From Liolophura sinensis (taxonomy: Eukaryota; Mollusca; Polyplacophora; Chitonida; Chitonidae), in contig NW_027017999.1 of assembly GCF_032854445.1 (NCBI RefSeq), positions 1 to 64,000 of the forward strand: a stretch of 64,000 bases of DNA, in the 5' to 3' direction. The translations under genes and the position numbers were made by a program. Each line of letters starts with the position of its first letter. The stretch's first letter is position 1. The notes beneath the pieces are model-generated. The model saw only the letters and a program-made list of their open reading frames with translations, made no database searches and was not told the DNA's origin. Shown in pieces: positions 53,781 through 64,000 of the stretch.

Positions 53781-54630
53781 TGTCACTACAGCCAAAAGTA
53801 TTGGTCGGAGAGCAACGCGGTTTGCACCATTCGATTTGTCGTCATAAAATACGTCGGTTTAGCCTTTTACCAGCAGCACTGGAACAGTTTTTCCACTTTT
53901 GCATTTTTACCTGGTCTTTTTGTTAATTGAAACCGGCTACACTGTACTCTGTACAATCGCGACTGGCCATTACTATATTCAACTTTTGACTATAAGTTAT
54001 GTGCCCTTCGGTAGCCCAGAAGACCTGAAATCTTTGGGCCAAGCCCATTTAACTCACCCAGCAATTGTCTTAATTCTAAGTCCAAGACAATCTCAATGTC
54101 TTTATCTACGTGTAGAAAAACCACACCATTTGTACAAAACAAACACAAGGTACTTGATACAGTCTGCTGTAAAAAGTACAACTAAACACTGACCCACATT
54201 TACAAGGTGCCAAAAGATGCGGAATTGGGCCACGCATCGGCAGCTGTTAAAAAATTGCAAATATCCCTGGTTTCCATGGAGTAAGAGCCGTTGCTGGGCA
54301 CGTGATTATGACATCAATGATGATTGAATTGTCGCTACAGCCAAAAGTATTGGTCGTAGAGCAACGCAGTTTGCACCATTCGATTTCTCGTCACAAAATA
54401 CGTCGGATTAGCCTCTTACCAGCAGCACTGGAACAGTTTTTCCACTTTTGCATTTTTACATGGTCTTTTTGTTCTTTGAAATCGTCTACACTGTACTCTG
54501 TACAATCGCGACTGGTCATTACTATATTCAACTTTTGACTATATGTTATGTGCCCTTCGGTAGCCCAGAAGACCTGAAATCTTTGGGCCAAGCCCATTTA
54601 ACTCACCCAGCTATTGTCTTACTTCTAAGT
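53781..54630. repeat. Start of HOR copy 4, broken off after 1.5 units
   Basis: The unit at 53781 and the left half of the unit at 54330 repeat the opening of copies 1-3, including GTCGTCATAAAATACG, GTACAAAACAAACAC and TACATGGTCTTTTTGTTCTTTG. After CCAGCTATTGTCTTAC (about 54610-54625) the sequence switches to the AGTCGAAAACAATC and GATGCGGATTTGAGCC type of the unit at 48503 and does not return to core order. The offset from copy 3 is 10,627 bp. Confidence 0.88.
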
Positions 54631-55427
54631 CGAAAACAATCTCAATGTCTTTATCTACGTGTAGAAAAACCACACCATTTGTACATAAAAAACACAAGGT
54701 ACTTGATACAGTCTGCTGTAAAAAGTACAACTGAACACTGACCCACTTCAGAAAGGTGCCAAAAGATGCGGATTTGAGCCAGGCATCGGCAGCTGTTGAA
54801 AAATTGCAAATTTCCCTGGTTTCCATGGAGTAAGAGCCGTTGCTGGGCTCGTGATTATGACATAAATGATCATTCAATTGTCACTACAGCCAAAAGTATT
54901 GGTCGGAGAGCAACGCGGTTTGCACCATTCGATTTCTCGTCACAAAATACGTCGGATTAGCCTTTTACCAGCAGCACTGGAACAGTTTTTCCACTTTTGC
55001 ATTTTTACCTGGTCTTTTTGTTAATTGAAATCGGCTACACTGTACTCTGTACAATCGCGACTGGTCATTACTATATTCAACTTTTGACTATAAGTTATGT
55101 GCCCTTCGGTAGCCCAGAAGACCTCAAAACTTTGGGCTAAGCCCATTTAACTCACCCAGCAATTGTCTTACTTCTAAGTCCAAGACAATCTCAATGTCTT
55201 TATCTACGTGTAGAAAAACCACACCATTTGTACATAAAAAACACAAGGTACTTGATACAGTCTGCTGTAAAAAGTACAACTGACCACAGACCCACATGAA
55301 TAAGGTGCCAAAAGATGCGGAATTCAGCCAGGTATCGGCAGCTGTTGAAAAATTGCAAATTTCCCTGGTTTCCATGGAGTAAGAGCCGTTGCTGTGCACG
55401 TGATTATGACATAAATGATCATTCAAT

Positions 55428-55906
55428 TGTCACTACAGCCAAAAGTATTGGTCGGAGAGCAACGCGGTTTGCACCATTCGATTTGTCGTCACAAAATACG
55501 TCGGATTAGCCTCTTACCAGCAGCACTGGAACAATTTTTCCAATTTTGCATTTTTGCCTGGTCTTTTTGTTAATTGAAATCGGCTACACTGTACTCTGTA
55601 CCATCGCGACTGGTCATTACTATATTTAACTCACCCAGCAATTGCCTTACTTCTAAGTCCAAGACAATCTCAAAGTCTTTATCTACGTGTAGAAAAACCA
55701 CACCATTTGTACATAAAAAACACAAGGTACTTGATACAGTCTGCTGTAAAAAGTACAACTGAACACTGACCCACTTCAGTAAGGTGCCAAAAGATGCGGA
55801 ATTGAGCCAGGCATCGGCAGCTGTTGAAAAATTGCAAATTTCCCTGGTTTCCATTTAGTAAGAGCCGTTGCTTCGCACGTGATTATGACATAAATGATCA
55901 TTCAAT
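55428..55906. repeat. Short unit S17, 479 bp
   Basis: The deletion junction is at about 55621-55626. It has the private pair AATCTCAAAGTC and GCTTCGCACG; AATCTCAAAGTC also occurs in S18. Confidence 0.95.
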
Positions 55907-56460
55907 TGTCGCTACAGCCAAAAGTGTTGGTCGGAGAGCAACGCGGATTGCCCCATTCGATTTCTCGTCACAAAATACGTCGGATTAGCCTCTTACTAGT
56001 AGCACTGGAACAGTTTACCCACTTTAGCATTTTTACCTGGTCTTTTTGTTAATTGAAATCGGCTACACTGTACTCTGTACAATCGCGACTGGTCATTACT
56101 ATATTCAACTTTTGACTATAAGTTATATGCCCTTCGGTAGCCCAGAAGACCTCAAATCTTTGGGATAAGCCCATTTAACTCACCCAGCAATTGTCTTACT
56201 TCTAAGTCCAAGACAATCTCAATGTCTTTATCTACGTGTAGAAAAACCACACCACTTGCACGTGAAAAACACAAGGTACTTGATACAGTCTGCTGTAAAA
56301 AGTACAACTAAACACTAACCCACTTCAGTAAGGTGCCAAAAGATGCAGAATTGAGCCAGGCATCGGCAGCTGTTGAAAAATTGCAAATTTCCCTGGTTTC
56401 CATGGAGTAAGAGCCGTTGCTGGGCACGTGATTATGACATAAATGATCATTGAATTGTCG

Positions 56461-57671
56461 CTACAGCCAAAAGTATTGGTCGGAGAGCAACGCGGTTTGC
56501 ACCATTCGATTTCTCGTCACAAAATACGTCGGATTAGCCTCTTACCAGCAGCACTGGAACAGTTTTTCCACTTTTGCATTTTTGCCTGATCTTTTTATTA
56601 ATTGAAATCGGCTACACTGTACTCTGTACAATCGCGACTGGTCATTACTATATTCAACTTTTGACTATAAGTTATGTGCCCTTCGGTAGCCCAGAAGACC
56701 TGAAATCTTTGGGCCAAGCCCATTTAACTCACCCAGCAATTGTCTTACTTCTAAGTCCAAGACAATCTCAATGTCTTTATCTACGTGTAGAAAAACCACA
56801 CCATTTGTACATAAACAACACAAGGTACTTGATACAGTCTGCTGTAAAAAGTACAACTGACAACAGACCCACATGAATAAGGTGCCAAAAGATGCGGAAT
56901 TCAGCCAGGTATCGGCAGCTGTTGAAAAATTGCAAATTTCCCTGGTTTCCATGGAGTAAGAGCCGTTGCTGTGCACGTGATTATGACATAAATGATCATT
57001 CATTTGTCACTACAGCCAAAAGTATTGGTCGGAGAGCAACGCGGTTTGCACCATTCGATTTCTCGTCACAAAATACGTCGGATTAGCCTCTTACCAGCAG
57101 CACTGGAACAGTTTTTCCACTTTTGCATTTTTGCCTGATCTTTTTATTAATTGAAATCGGCTACACTGTACTCTGTACAATCGCGACTGGTCATTACTAT
57201 ATTCAACTTTTGACTATAAGTTATGTGCCCTTCGGTAGCCCAGAAGACCTGAAATCTTTGGGCCAAGCCCATTTAACTCACCCAGCAATTGTCTTACTTC
57301 TAAGTCCAAGACAATCTCAATGTCTTTATCTACGTGTAGAAAAACCACACCATTTGTACATAAACAACACAAGGTACTTGATACAGTCTGCTGTAAAAAG
57401 TACAACTGACAACAGACCCACATGAATAAGGTGCCAAAAGATGCGGAATTCAGCCAGGTATCGGCAGCTGTTGAAAAATTGCAAATTTCCCTGGTTTCCA
57501 TGGAGTAAGAGCCGTTGCTGTGCACGTGATTATGACATAAATGATCATTCATTTGTCACTACAGCCAAAAGTATTGGTCGGAGAGCAACGCGGTTTGCAC
57601 CATTCGATTTCTCGTCACAAAATACGTCGGATTAGCCTCTTACCAGCAGCACTGGAACAGTTTTTCCACTT
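56461..57671. repeat. Back-to-back identical 549-bp units
   Basis: Bases 56461-57122 and 57010-57671 read the same throughout when compared line by line, at an offset of exactly 549 bp. Both carry rare marks: TTGCCTGATCTTTTTATTAA, CATAAACAACAC, GACAACAGACCC and GTGCACGTG. Adjacent units elsewhere differ by several percent, so this is a very recent single-unit duplication or an assembly duplication. Confidence 0.9.
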
Positions 57672-58102
57672 TTCCATTTTTACCTGGTCTTTTTGTTAAT
57701 TGAAATCGGCTACACTGTACTCTGTACAATCGCGACTGGTCATTACTATATTCAACTTTTGACTATAAGTTATGTGCTCTTCGGTAGCCCAGAAGACCTC
57801 AAATCTTTGGGCTAAGCCCATTTAACTCACCCAGCAATTGTCTTACTTCTAAGTCCAAGACAATCTCAATGTCTTTATCTACGTGTAGAAAAACCACACC
57901 ATTTGTACATAAAAAACACAAGGTACTTGATACAGTCTGCTGTAAAAAGTACAACTGACCACAAACCCACATGAATAAGGTGCCAAAAGATGCGGAATTC
58001 AGCCAGGTATCGGCAGCTGTTGAAAAATTGCAAATTTCCCTGGTTTCCATGGAGTAAGAGCCGTTGCTGTGCACGTGATTTTGACATAAATGATCATTCA
58101 AT

Positions 58103-58581
58103 TGTCACTACAGCCAAAAGTATTGGTCGGAGAGCAACGCGATTTGCACCATTCGATTTGTCGTCACAAAATACGTCGGATTAGCCTCTTACCAGCAGCA
58201 CTGGAACAATTTTTCCAATTTTGCATTTTTGCCTGGTCTTTTTGTTAATTGAAATCGGCTACACTGTACTCTGTTCCAACGCGACTGGTCATTACTATAT
58301 TTAACTCACCCAGCAATTGCCTTACTTCTAAGTCCAAGACAATCTCAAAGTCTTTATCTACGTGTAGAAAAACCACACCATTTGTACATAAAAAACACAA
58401 GGTACTTGATACAGTCTGCTGTAAAAAGTACAACTGAACACTGACCCACTTCAGTAAAGTGCCAAAAGATGCGGAATTGAGCCAGACATCGGCAGCTGTT
58501 GAAAAATTGCAAATTTCCCTGGTTTCCATTTAGAAAGAGCCGTTGCTACGCACGTGATTATGACAAAAATGATCATTCAAT
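58103..58581. repeat. Short unit S18, 479 bp
   Basis: The deletion junction is at about 58295-58300. Upstream it reads CTGTTCCAACGCG in place of CTGTACCATCGCG, the most altered copy of that site. It also has CCATTTAGAAAGAGCC and GACAAAAATGATC. Confidence 0.95.
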
Positions 58582-61500
58582 TGTCGCTACAGCCAAAAGT
58601 ATTGGTCGGAGAGCAACGCGGATTGCCCCATTCGATTTCTCGTCACAAAATACGTCGGATTAGCCTCTTACTAGTAGCACTGGAACAGTTTACCCACTTT
58701 AGCATTTTTACCTGATGTTTTTGTTAATTGAAATCGGCTACACGGTACTCTGTACAATCGCGACTGGTCATTACTATATTCAACTTTTGACTATAAGTTA
58801 TGTGCCCTTCGGTAGCCCAGAAGACCTGAAATCTTTGGGATTAGCCCATTTAACTCACCCAGCAATTGTCTTACTTCTAAGTCCAAGACAATCTCAATGT
58901 CTTTATCTACGTGTGGAAAAACCACACCATTTGTACGTGAAAAACACAAGGTACTTGATACAGTCTGCTGTAAAAAGTACAACTAAACACTAACCCACTT
59001 CAGTAAGGTGCCAAAAGATGCGGAATTGAGCCAGGCATCGGCAGCTGTTGAAAAATTGCAAATTTCCCTGGTTTCCATGGAGTAAGAGCCGTTGCTGGGC
59101 ACGTGATTATGACATCAATGATCATTGAATTGTCGCTACAGCCAAAAGTATTGGTCGGAGAGCAACGCGGTTTGCACCATTCGATTTCTCGTCACAAAAT
59201 ATGTCGGATTAGCCTCTTACCAGCAGCACTGGAACAGTTTTTCCACTTTTGCATTTTTGCCTGATCTTTTTGTTAATTGAAATCGGCTACACTGTACTCT
59301 GTACAATCGCGACTGGTCATTACTATATTCAACTTTTGACTATAAGTTATGTGCCCTTCGGTAGCCCAGAAGACCTGAAATCTTTGGGCCAAGCCCATTT
59401 AACTCACCCAGCAATTGTCTTACTTCTAAGTCCAAGACAATCTCAATGTCTTTATCTACGTGTAGAAAAACCACACCATTTGTACATAAAAAACACAAGG
59501 TACTTGATACAGTCTGTTGTAAAAAGTACAACTAAACACTGACCCACATTTATAAGGTGCCAAAAGATGCGGAATTGGGCCAGGCATCGGCAGCTGTTAA
59601 AAAATTGCAAATATCCCTGGTTTCCATGGAGTAAGAGCCGTTGCTGGGCACGTGATTATGACATCAATAATCATTGAATTGTCGCTACAGCCAAAAGTGT
59701 TGGTCGGAGAGCAACGCGGTTTGCACCATTCGATTTCTCGTCACAAAATACGTCGGATTAGCCTCTTACCAGCAGCACTGGAACAGTTTTTCCACTTTTG
59801 CATTTTTACCTGGTCTTTTTGTTAATTGAAATCGGCTACACTGTACTCTGGACAATCGCGACTGGTTATTACTATATTTAACTTTTGACTATAAGTTATG
59901 TGCCCTTCGGTAGCCCAGAAGACCTGAAATCTTTGGGCCAAGCCCATTTAACTCACCCAGCAATTGCCTTACTTCTAAGTTGAAGACAATCTCAATGTCT
60001 TTATCTACGTGTAGAAAAACCACACCATTTGTACGTGAAAAACACAAGGTACTTGATACAGTCTGCTGTAAAAAGCACAACTGAACACTGACCCACTTCA
60101 GTAAGGTGCCAAAAGATGCGGAATTTAGCCAGGCATCGGCAGCTGTTGAAAAATTGCAAATTTCCCTGGTTTCCATGGAGTAAGAGCCGTTGCTGGGCAC
60201 GTTATTATGACATAAATGATCATTCAATTGTCGCTACAGCCAAAAGTGTTGGTCGGAGAGCAACGCGGATTGCCCCATTCGATTTCTCGTCACAAAATAC
60301 GTCGGATTAGCCTCTTACTAGCAGCACTGGAACAGTTTACCCACTTTAGCATTTTTACCTGGTCTTTTTGTTAATTGAAATCGGCTACACTGTACTCTGT
60401 ACAATCGCGACTGGTCATTACTATATTCAACTTTTGACTATAAGTTATATGCCCTTCGGTAGCCCAGAAGACCTCAAATCTTTGGGATAAGCCCATTTAA
60501 CTCACCCAGCAATTGTCTTACTTCTAAGTCCAAGACAATCTCAATGTCTTTATCTACGTGTAGAAAAACCACACCACTTGCACGTGAAAAACACAAGGTA
60601 CTTGATACAGTCTGCTGTAAAAAGTACAACTAAACAGTAACCCACTTCAGTAAGGTGCCAAAAGATGCAGAATTGAGCCAGGCATCGGCAGCTGTTGAAA
60701 AATTGCAAATTTCCCTGGTTTCCATGGAGCAAGAGCCGTTGCTGGGCACGTGATTATGACATCAATGATCATTGAATTGTCGCTACAGCCAAAAATATTG
60801 GTCGGAGAGCAACGCGGTTTGCACCATTCGATTTCTCGTCACAAAATACGTCGGATTAGCCTCTTACCAGCAGCACTGGAACAGTTTTTCCACTTTTGCA
60901 TTTTTGCCTGGTCTTTTTATTAATTGAAATCGGCTACACTGTACTCTGTAGAATCTCGACTGGTCATTACTATATTTAACTTTTGACAATAAGTTATGTG
61001 CCCTTCGGTAGACCAGAAGACCTGAAATCTTTGGACCAAGCCCATTTAACTCACCCAGCAATTGTCTTACTTCTAAGTGCAAGAAAATCTCAATGTCTTT
61101 ATCTACGTGTAGAAAAACCACACCATTTGTACATAAAAAACACAAGGTACTTGATACAGTCTGCTGTAAAAAGTGCAACTGAACACTGACCCACATTTAT
61201 AAGGTGCCAAAAGATGCGGAATTGGGCCAGGCATCGGCAGCTGTTAAAAAATTGCAAATCTCCCTGGTTTCCATGGAGTAAGAGCCGTTGCTGGGCACGT
61301 GATTATGACATAAATGATCATTGAATTGTCGCTACAGCCAAAAGTATTGGTCGGAGAGCAACGCGGTTTGCACCATTCGATTTCTCGTCACAAAATACGT
61401 CGGATTAGCCTCTTACCAGAAGCACTGGAACAGTTTTTCCACTTTTGAATTTTTATATGGCCTTTTTGTTAATTGAAACCGGCTACACTGTACTCTGTAC

Positions 61501-61875
61501 AATCGCGACTGGTCATTACTATATTCAACTTTTGACTATAAGTTATGTGCCCTTCGGTAGCCCAGAAAACGTCAAATCTTTCGGCTAAGCCCATTTAACT
61601 CACCCAGCAATTGTCTTACTTCTAAGTCCAAGACAATCTCAATGTCTTTATCTACGTGTAGAAAAACCACACCATTTGTACATAAAAAACACAAGGTACT
61701 TGATACAGTCTGCTGTAAAAAGTACAACTGACCACAGACCCACATGAATAAGGTGCCAAAAGGTGCGGAATTGAGCCAGGTATCGGCAGCTGTTGAAAAA
61801 TTGCAAATTTCCCTGGTTTCCATGGAGTAAGAGCCGTTGCTGTGCACGTGATTATGACATAAATGATCATTCAAT

Positions 61876-62429
61876 TGTCACTACAGCCAAAAGTATTGGT
61901 CGGAGAGCAACGCGGTTTGCACCATTCGATTTGTCGTCACAAAATACGTCGGATTAGTCTCTTACCAGCAGCACTGGAACAGTTTTTCCACTTTTGCATT
62001 TTTACATGGTCTTTTTGTTAATTGAAATCGGCTACACTGTACTCTGTACAATCGCGACTGGTCATTACTATATTCAACTTTTGACTATAAGTTATGTGCC
62101 CTTCGGTAGCCCTGAAGACCTGAAATCTTTGGGCTCAGCCCATTTAACTCACCCACCAATTGCCTTACTTCTAAGTCGAAGACAATCTCAATGTCTTTAT
62201 CTACGTGTAGAAAAACCACACCATTTGTACGTGAAAAACACAAGGTACTTGATACAGTCTGCTGTAAAAAGTAGCCTACAACTGAACACTGACCCACTTC
62301 AGTAAAGTGCCAAAAGATGCGGAATTGGGCCAGACATCGGCAGCTGTTGAAAAATTGCAAATTTCCCTGGTTTCCATGGAGTAAGAGCCGTTGCTGGGCA
62401 CGTGATTATGACATAAATGATCATTCATT
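61876..62429. repeat. Longest unit (554 bp) with 5-base insertion
   Basis: Bases 62274-62278 (GCCTA) interrupt the otherwise constant AAAAAGTACAACTGAAC, giving AAAAAGTAGCCTACAACTG. The insertion creates the short palindrome GTAGCCTAC-like context. It is the only insertion larger than about two bases I found in the array. Confidence 0.9.
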
Positions 62430-63527
62430 TGTCACTACAGCCAAAAGTATTGGTCGGAGAGCAACGCGGTTTGCACCATTCGATTTCTCGTCACAAAATA
62501 CGTCGGATTAGCCTCTTACCAGCAGCACTGGAACAGTTTTTCCACTTTTGCATTTTTACCTGGTCTTTGTGTTAATTGAAATCGGCTACACTGTACTCTG
62601 TACAATCGCGACTGGTCATTACTATATTTAACTTTTGACAATAAGTTATGTGCCCTTCGGTAGACTAGAAGACCTGAAATCTTTGGGCCAAGCCCATTTA
62701 ACTCACCCAGAAATTGTCCTACTTCTAAGTGCAAGAAAATCTCAATGTCTTTATCTACGTGTAGAAAAACCACACCATTTGTACATAAAAAACACAAGGT
62801 ACTTGATACAGTCTGCTGTAAAAAGTACAACTGAACACTGACCCACATTTATAAGGTGCCAAAAGATGCGGAATTGGGCCAGGCATCGGCAGCTGTTAAA
62901 AAATTGCAAATATCCCTGGTTTCCATGGAGTAAAAGCCGTTGCTGGGCACGTGATTATGACATCAATGATCATTGAATTGTCGCTACAGCCAAAAGTATT
63001 GGTCGGAGAGCAACGCGGTTTGCACCATTCGATTTCTCGTCACAAAATACGTCGGATTAGCCTCTTACCAGCAGCACTGGAACAGTTTTTCCACTTTTGA
63101 ATTTTTATATGGCCTTTTTGTTAATTGAAATCGGCTACACTGTACTCTGTACAATCGCGACTGGTCATTACTATATTCAACTTTTGACTATAAGTTATGT
63201 GCCCTTCGGTAACCCAGAAAACGTCAAATCTTTGGGCTAAGCCCATTTAACTCACCCAGCAATTGTCTTACTTCTAAGTCCAAGACAATCTCAATGTCTT
63301 TATCTACGTGTAGAAAAACCACACCATTTGTACATAAAAAACACAAGGTACTTGATACAGTCTGCTGTAAAAAGTACAACTGAACACTGACCCACTTCAG
63401 TAAAGTGCCAAAAGATGTACAATTGAGCCAGGCATCGGCAGCTGTTGAAAAATTGCAAATTTCCCTGGTTTCCATGGAGTAAGAGCCGTTGCTGGGCACG
63501 TGATTATGACATAAATGATCATTCAAT

Positions 63528-64000
63528 TGTCACTACAGCCAAAAGTATTGGTCGGAGAGCAACGCAGTTTGCACCATTCGATTTGTCGTCACAAAATACG
63601 TCGGATTAGCCTCTTACCAGCAGCACTGGAACAATTTTTCCAATTTTGCATTTTTGCCTGGTCTTTTTGTTAATTGAAATCGGCTACACTGTACTCTGTA
63701 CCATCGCGACTGGTCATTACTATATTTAACTCACCCAGCAATTGCCTTACTTCTAAGTCCAAGACAATCTCAATGTCTTTATCTACGTGTAGAAAAACCA
63801 CACCATTTGTACATGAAAAACACAAGGTACTTGATACAGTCTGCTGTAAAAAGTACAACTGAACACTGACCCACTTCAGTAAGGTGCCAAAAGATGCGGA
63901 ATTGAGCCAGGCATCGGCAGCTGTTGAAAAATTGCAAATATCCCTGGTTTCCATGGAGTAAGAGCCATTGCTGGGCACGTCATTATGACATCAATGATCA
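63528..64000. repeat. Short unit S19, cut by the window edge
   Basis: The deletion junction is at about 63721-63726. It has AACAATTTTTCCAATTTTGC, GTACCATCGCG, CAATTGCC and AGTCCAAGAC. The window stops at TGATCA, 6 bases before the expected end of a 479-bp unit, so the array continues to the right. Confidence 0.93.

Larger units (their letters stand above)
1..64000. repeat. Satellite DNA array, 549-bp unit, head to tail
   Basis: Every part of the window aligns to one unit that recurs about every 549 bp in the same orientation. Unit starts are set at TGTCRCTACAGCC. There are 100 long units and 19 short ones. Landmarks, given as offsets in the unit at 13175, are: a run of T-tracts at 108-141, the inverted repeat TGTAC-TCT-GTACA at 163-175, a 28-base hairpin at 284-311, CTAC-GT-GTAG at 326-335, a three-allele block near 417-426, CAGCTG at 461-466, CCATGG at 494-499, CACGTG at 519-524 and the palindrome AATGATCATT at 536-545. 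No gene, tRNA, rRNA or mobile element interrupts the array. Tandem units grouped into higher-order repeats are typical of eukaryotic centromeric or pericentromeric satellites; that location is an inference. I do not recognise the family. Confidence 0.98.
54631..64000. repeat. Right mosaic block of recent local duplications
   Basis: Unit starts within the block are 54879, 55428 (short), 55907, 56456, 57005, 57554, 58103 (short), 58582, 59131, 59680, 60229, 60778, 61327, 61876, 62430, 62979 and 63528 (short, cut at the window edge). A five-unit offset of 2,675 bp links 55428-56455 with 58103-59130. An eight-unit offset of 4,322 bp links 55907-56455 with 60229-60777; AGTTATATGCCC and CACCACTTGCACGTG are shared. 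The variant CAGTTTACCCACTTTAGC marks the units at 55907, 58582 and 60229. No 13-unit order is visible. Confidence 0.85.
60778..64000. repeat. Trimer duplication at the right edge (offset 1,652 bp)
   Basis: Units at 60778 and 61327 match those at 62430 and 62979: TTGACAATAAGTTATG, GGTAGAC(C/T)AGAAG, TTTTGAATTTTTATATGGCC and CAGAAAACGTC are shared. The offset is 1,652 rather than 1,647 bp because the intervening unit at 61876 contains a 5-base insertion. The repeat unit is therefore three long monomers. Confidence 0.85.

Noticed and set aside
143-63978. Recurrent 60-170 codon open frames on both strands of nearly every unit
   Set aside because: They are phase-locked shadows of the repeat. The common plus-strand frame begins at TTG and the longest common minus-strand frames at TTG or GTG. 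Frames are broken by fixed indels such as six versus seven A in CATAAAAAACAC, by the 70-bp deletion (not a multiple of three) and by scattered stops. No recognisable domain is seen.
1-64000. CRISPR-like regular repeats
   Set aside because: The repeat is contiguous at about 549 bp with no unique spacers between short direct repeats, and no cas-like genes are present.
1-64000. tRNA, rRNA or telomeric repeats inside the unit
   Set aside because: No cloverleaf with A and B box spacing, no rRNA-like conserved core and no tandem TTAGGG-like motif is visible.

Overview
The window is a single uninterrupted satellite-DNA array. From the first base to the last it is a head-to-tail tandem repeat of one unit of about 549 bp, always in the same orientation. 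I see no unique sequence, no transposon insertion, no RNA gene and no convincing protein-coding gene. Phasing the unit at the motif TGTCRCTACAGCC gives 118 complete units plus one cut 6 bases short at the right edge: 100 long units (545-554 bp, mostly exactly 549) and 19 short units (479 or 480 bp) that all carry the same 70-bp internal deletion. About 41% of bases are G or C (197 of 480 counted at 13201-13680). CpG is well retained (17 in the unit at 13175). An array like this points to eukaryotic heterochromatin, most likely centromeric or pericentromeric. That placement is inferred from architecture only; the species cannot be told from the sequence.

Layout. (1) 1-9878: an older-looking layer of long units only, with varied unit lengths (547-551) and many single-base indels. 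Units 1-5 are repeated at 6583-9730 with one extra unit added. (2) 9879-15370: long units, with a five-unit (2,746 bp) tandem duplication. (3) 15371-24977: the short unit first appears, and the array follows a six-unit period of about 3,226 bp with five- and four-unit variants. (4) 24978-29301: a transition that ends in one long-long-short trimer. (5) 29302-53780: the core, a 13-unit higher-order repeat (HOR) of 6,924-6,928 bp (10 long + 3 short units) present in three copies. Copy 1 carries a swapped patch of about 0.9 kb, copy 2 is clean, and copy 3 has grown to 20 units (10,627 bp). A fourth copy starts at 53781 and breaks off near 54630. (6) 54631-64000: a mosaic of newer local duplications, including a visually identical back-to-back 549-bp pair and a trimer duplication.

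How it fits together. Neighbouring units differ by about 6% (about 34 differences counted between the units at 13175 and 13724). Equivalent units of different HOR copies are almost identical (3 differences in 549 between 36226 and 43154). This is the signature of array growth by unequal crossover and local conversion acting on multi-unit blocks. Chimeric units, block expansions and patches mark individual exchange events. Reading frames of 60-170 codons occur on both strands of most units, but the recurrent ones rely on TTG or GTG starts and are broken by fixed indels, so I treat them as by-products of the repeat.
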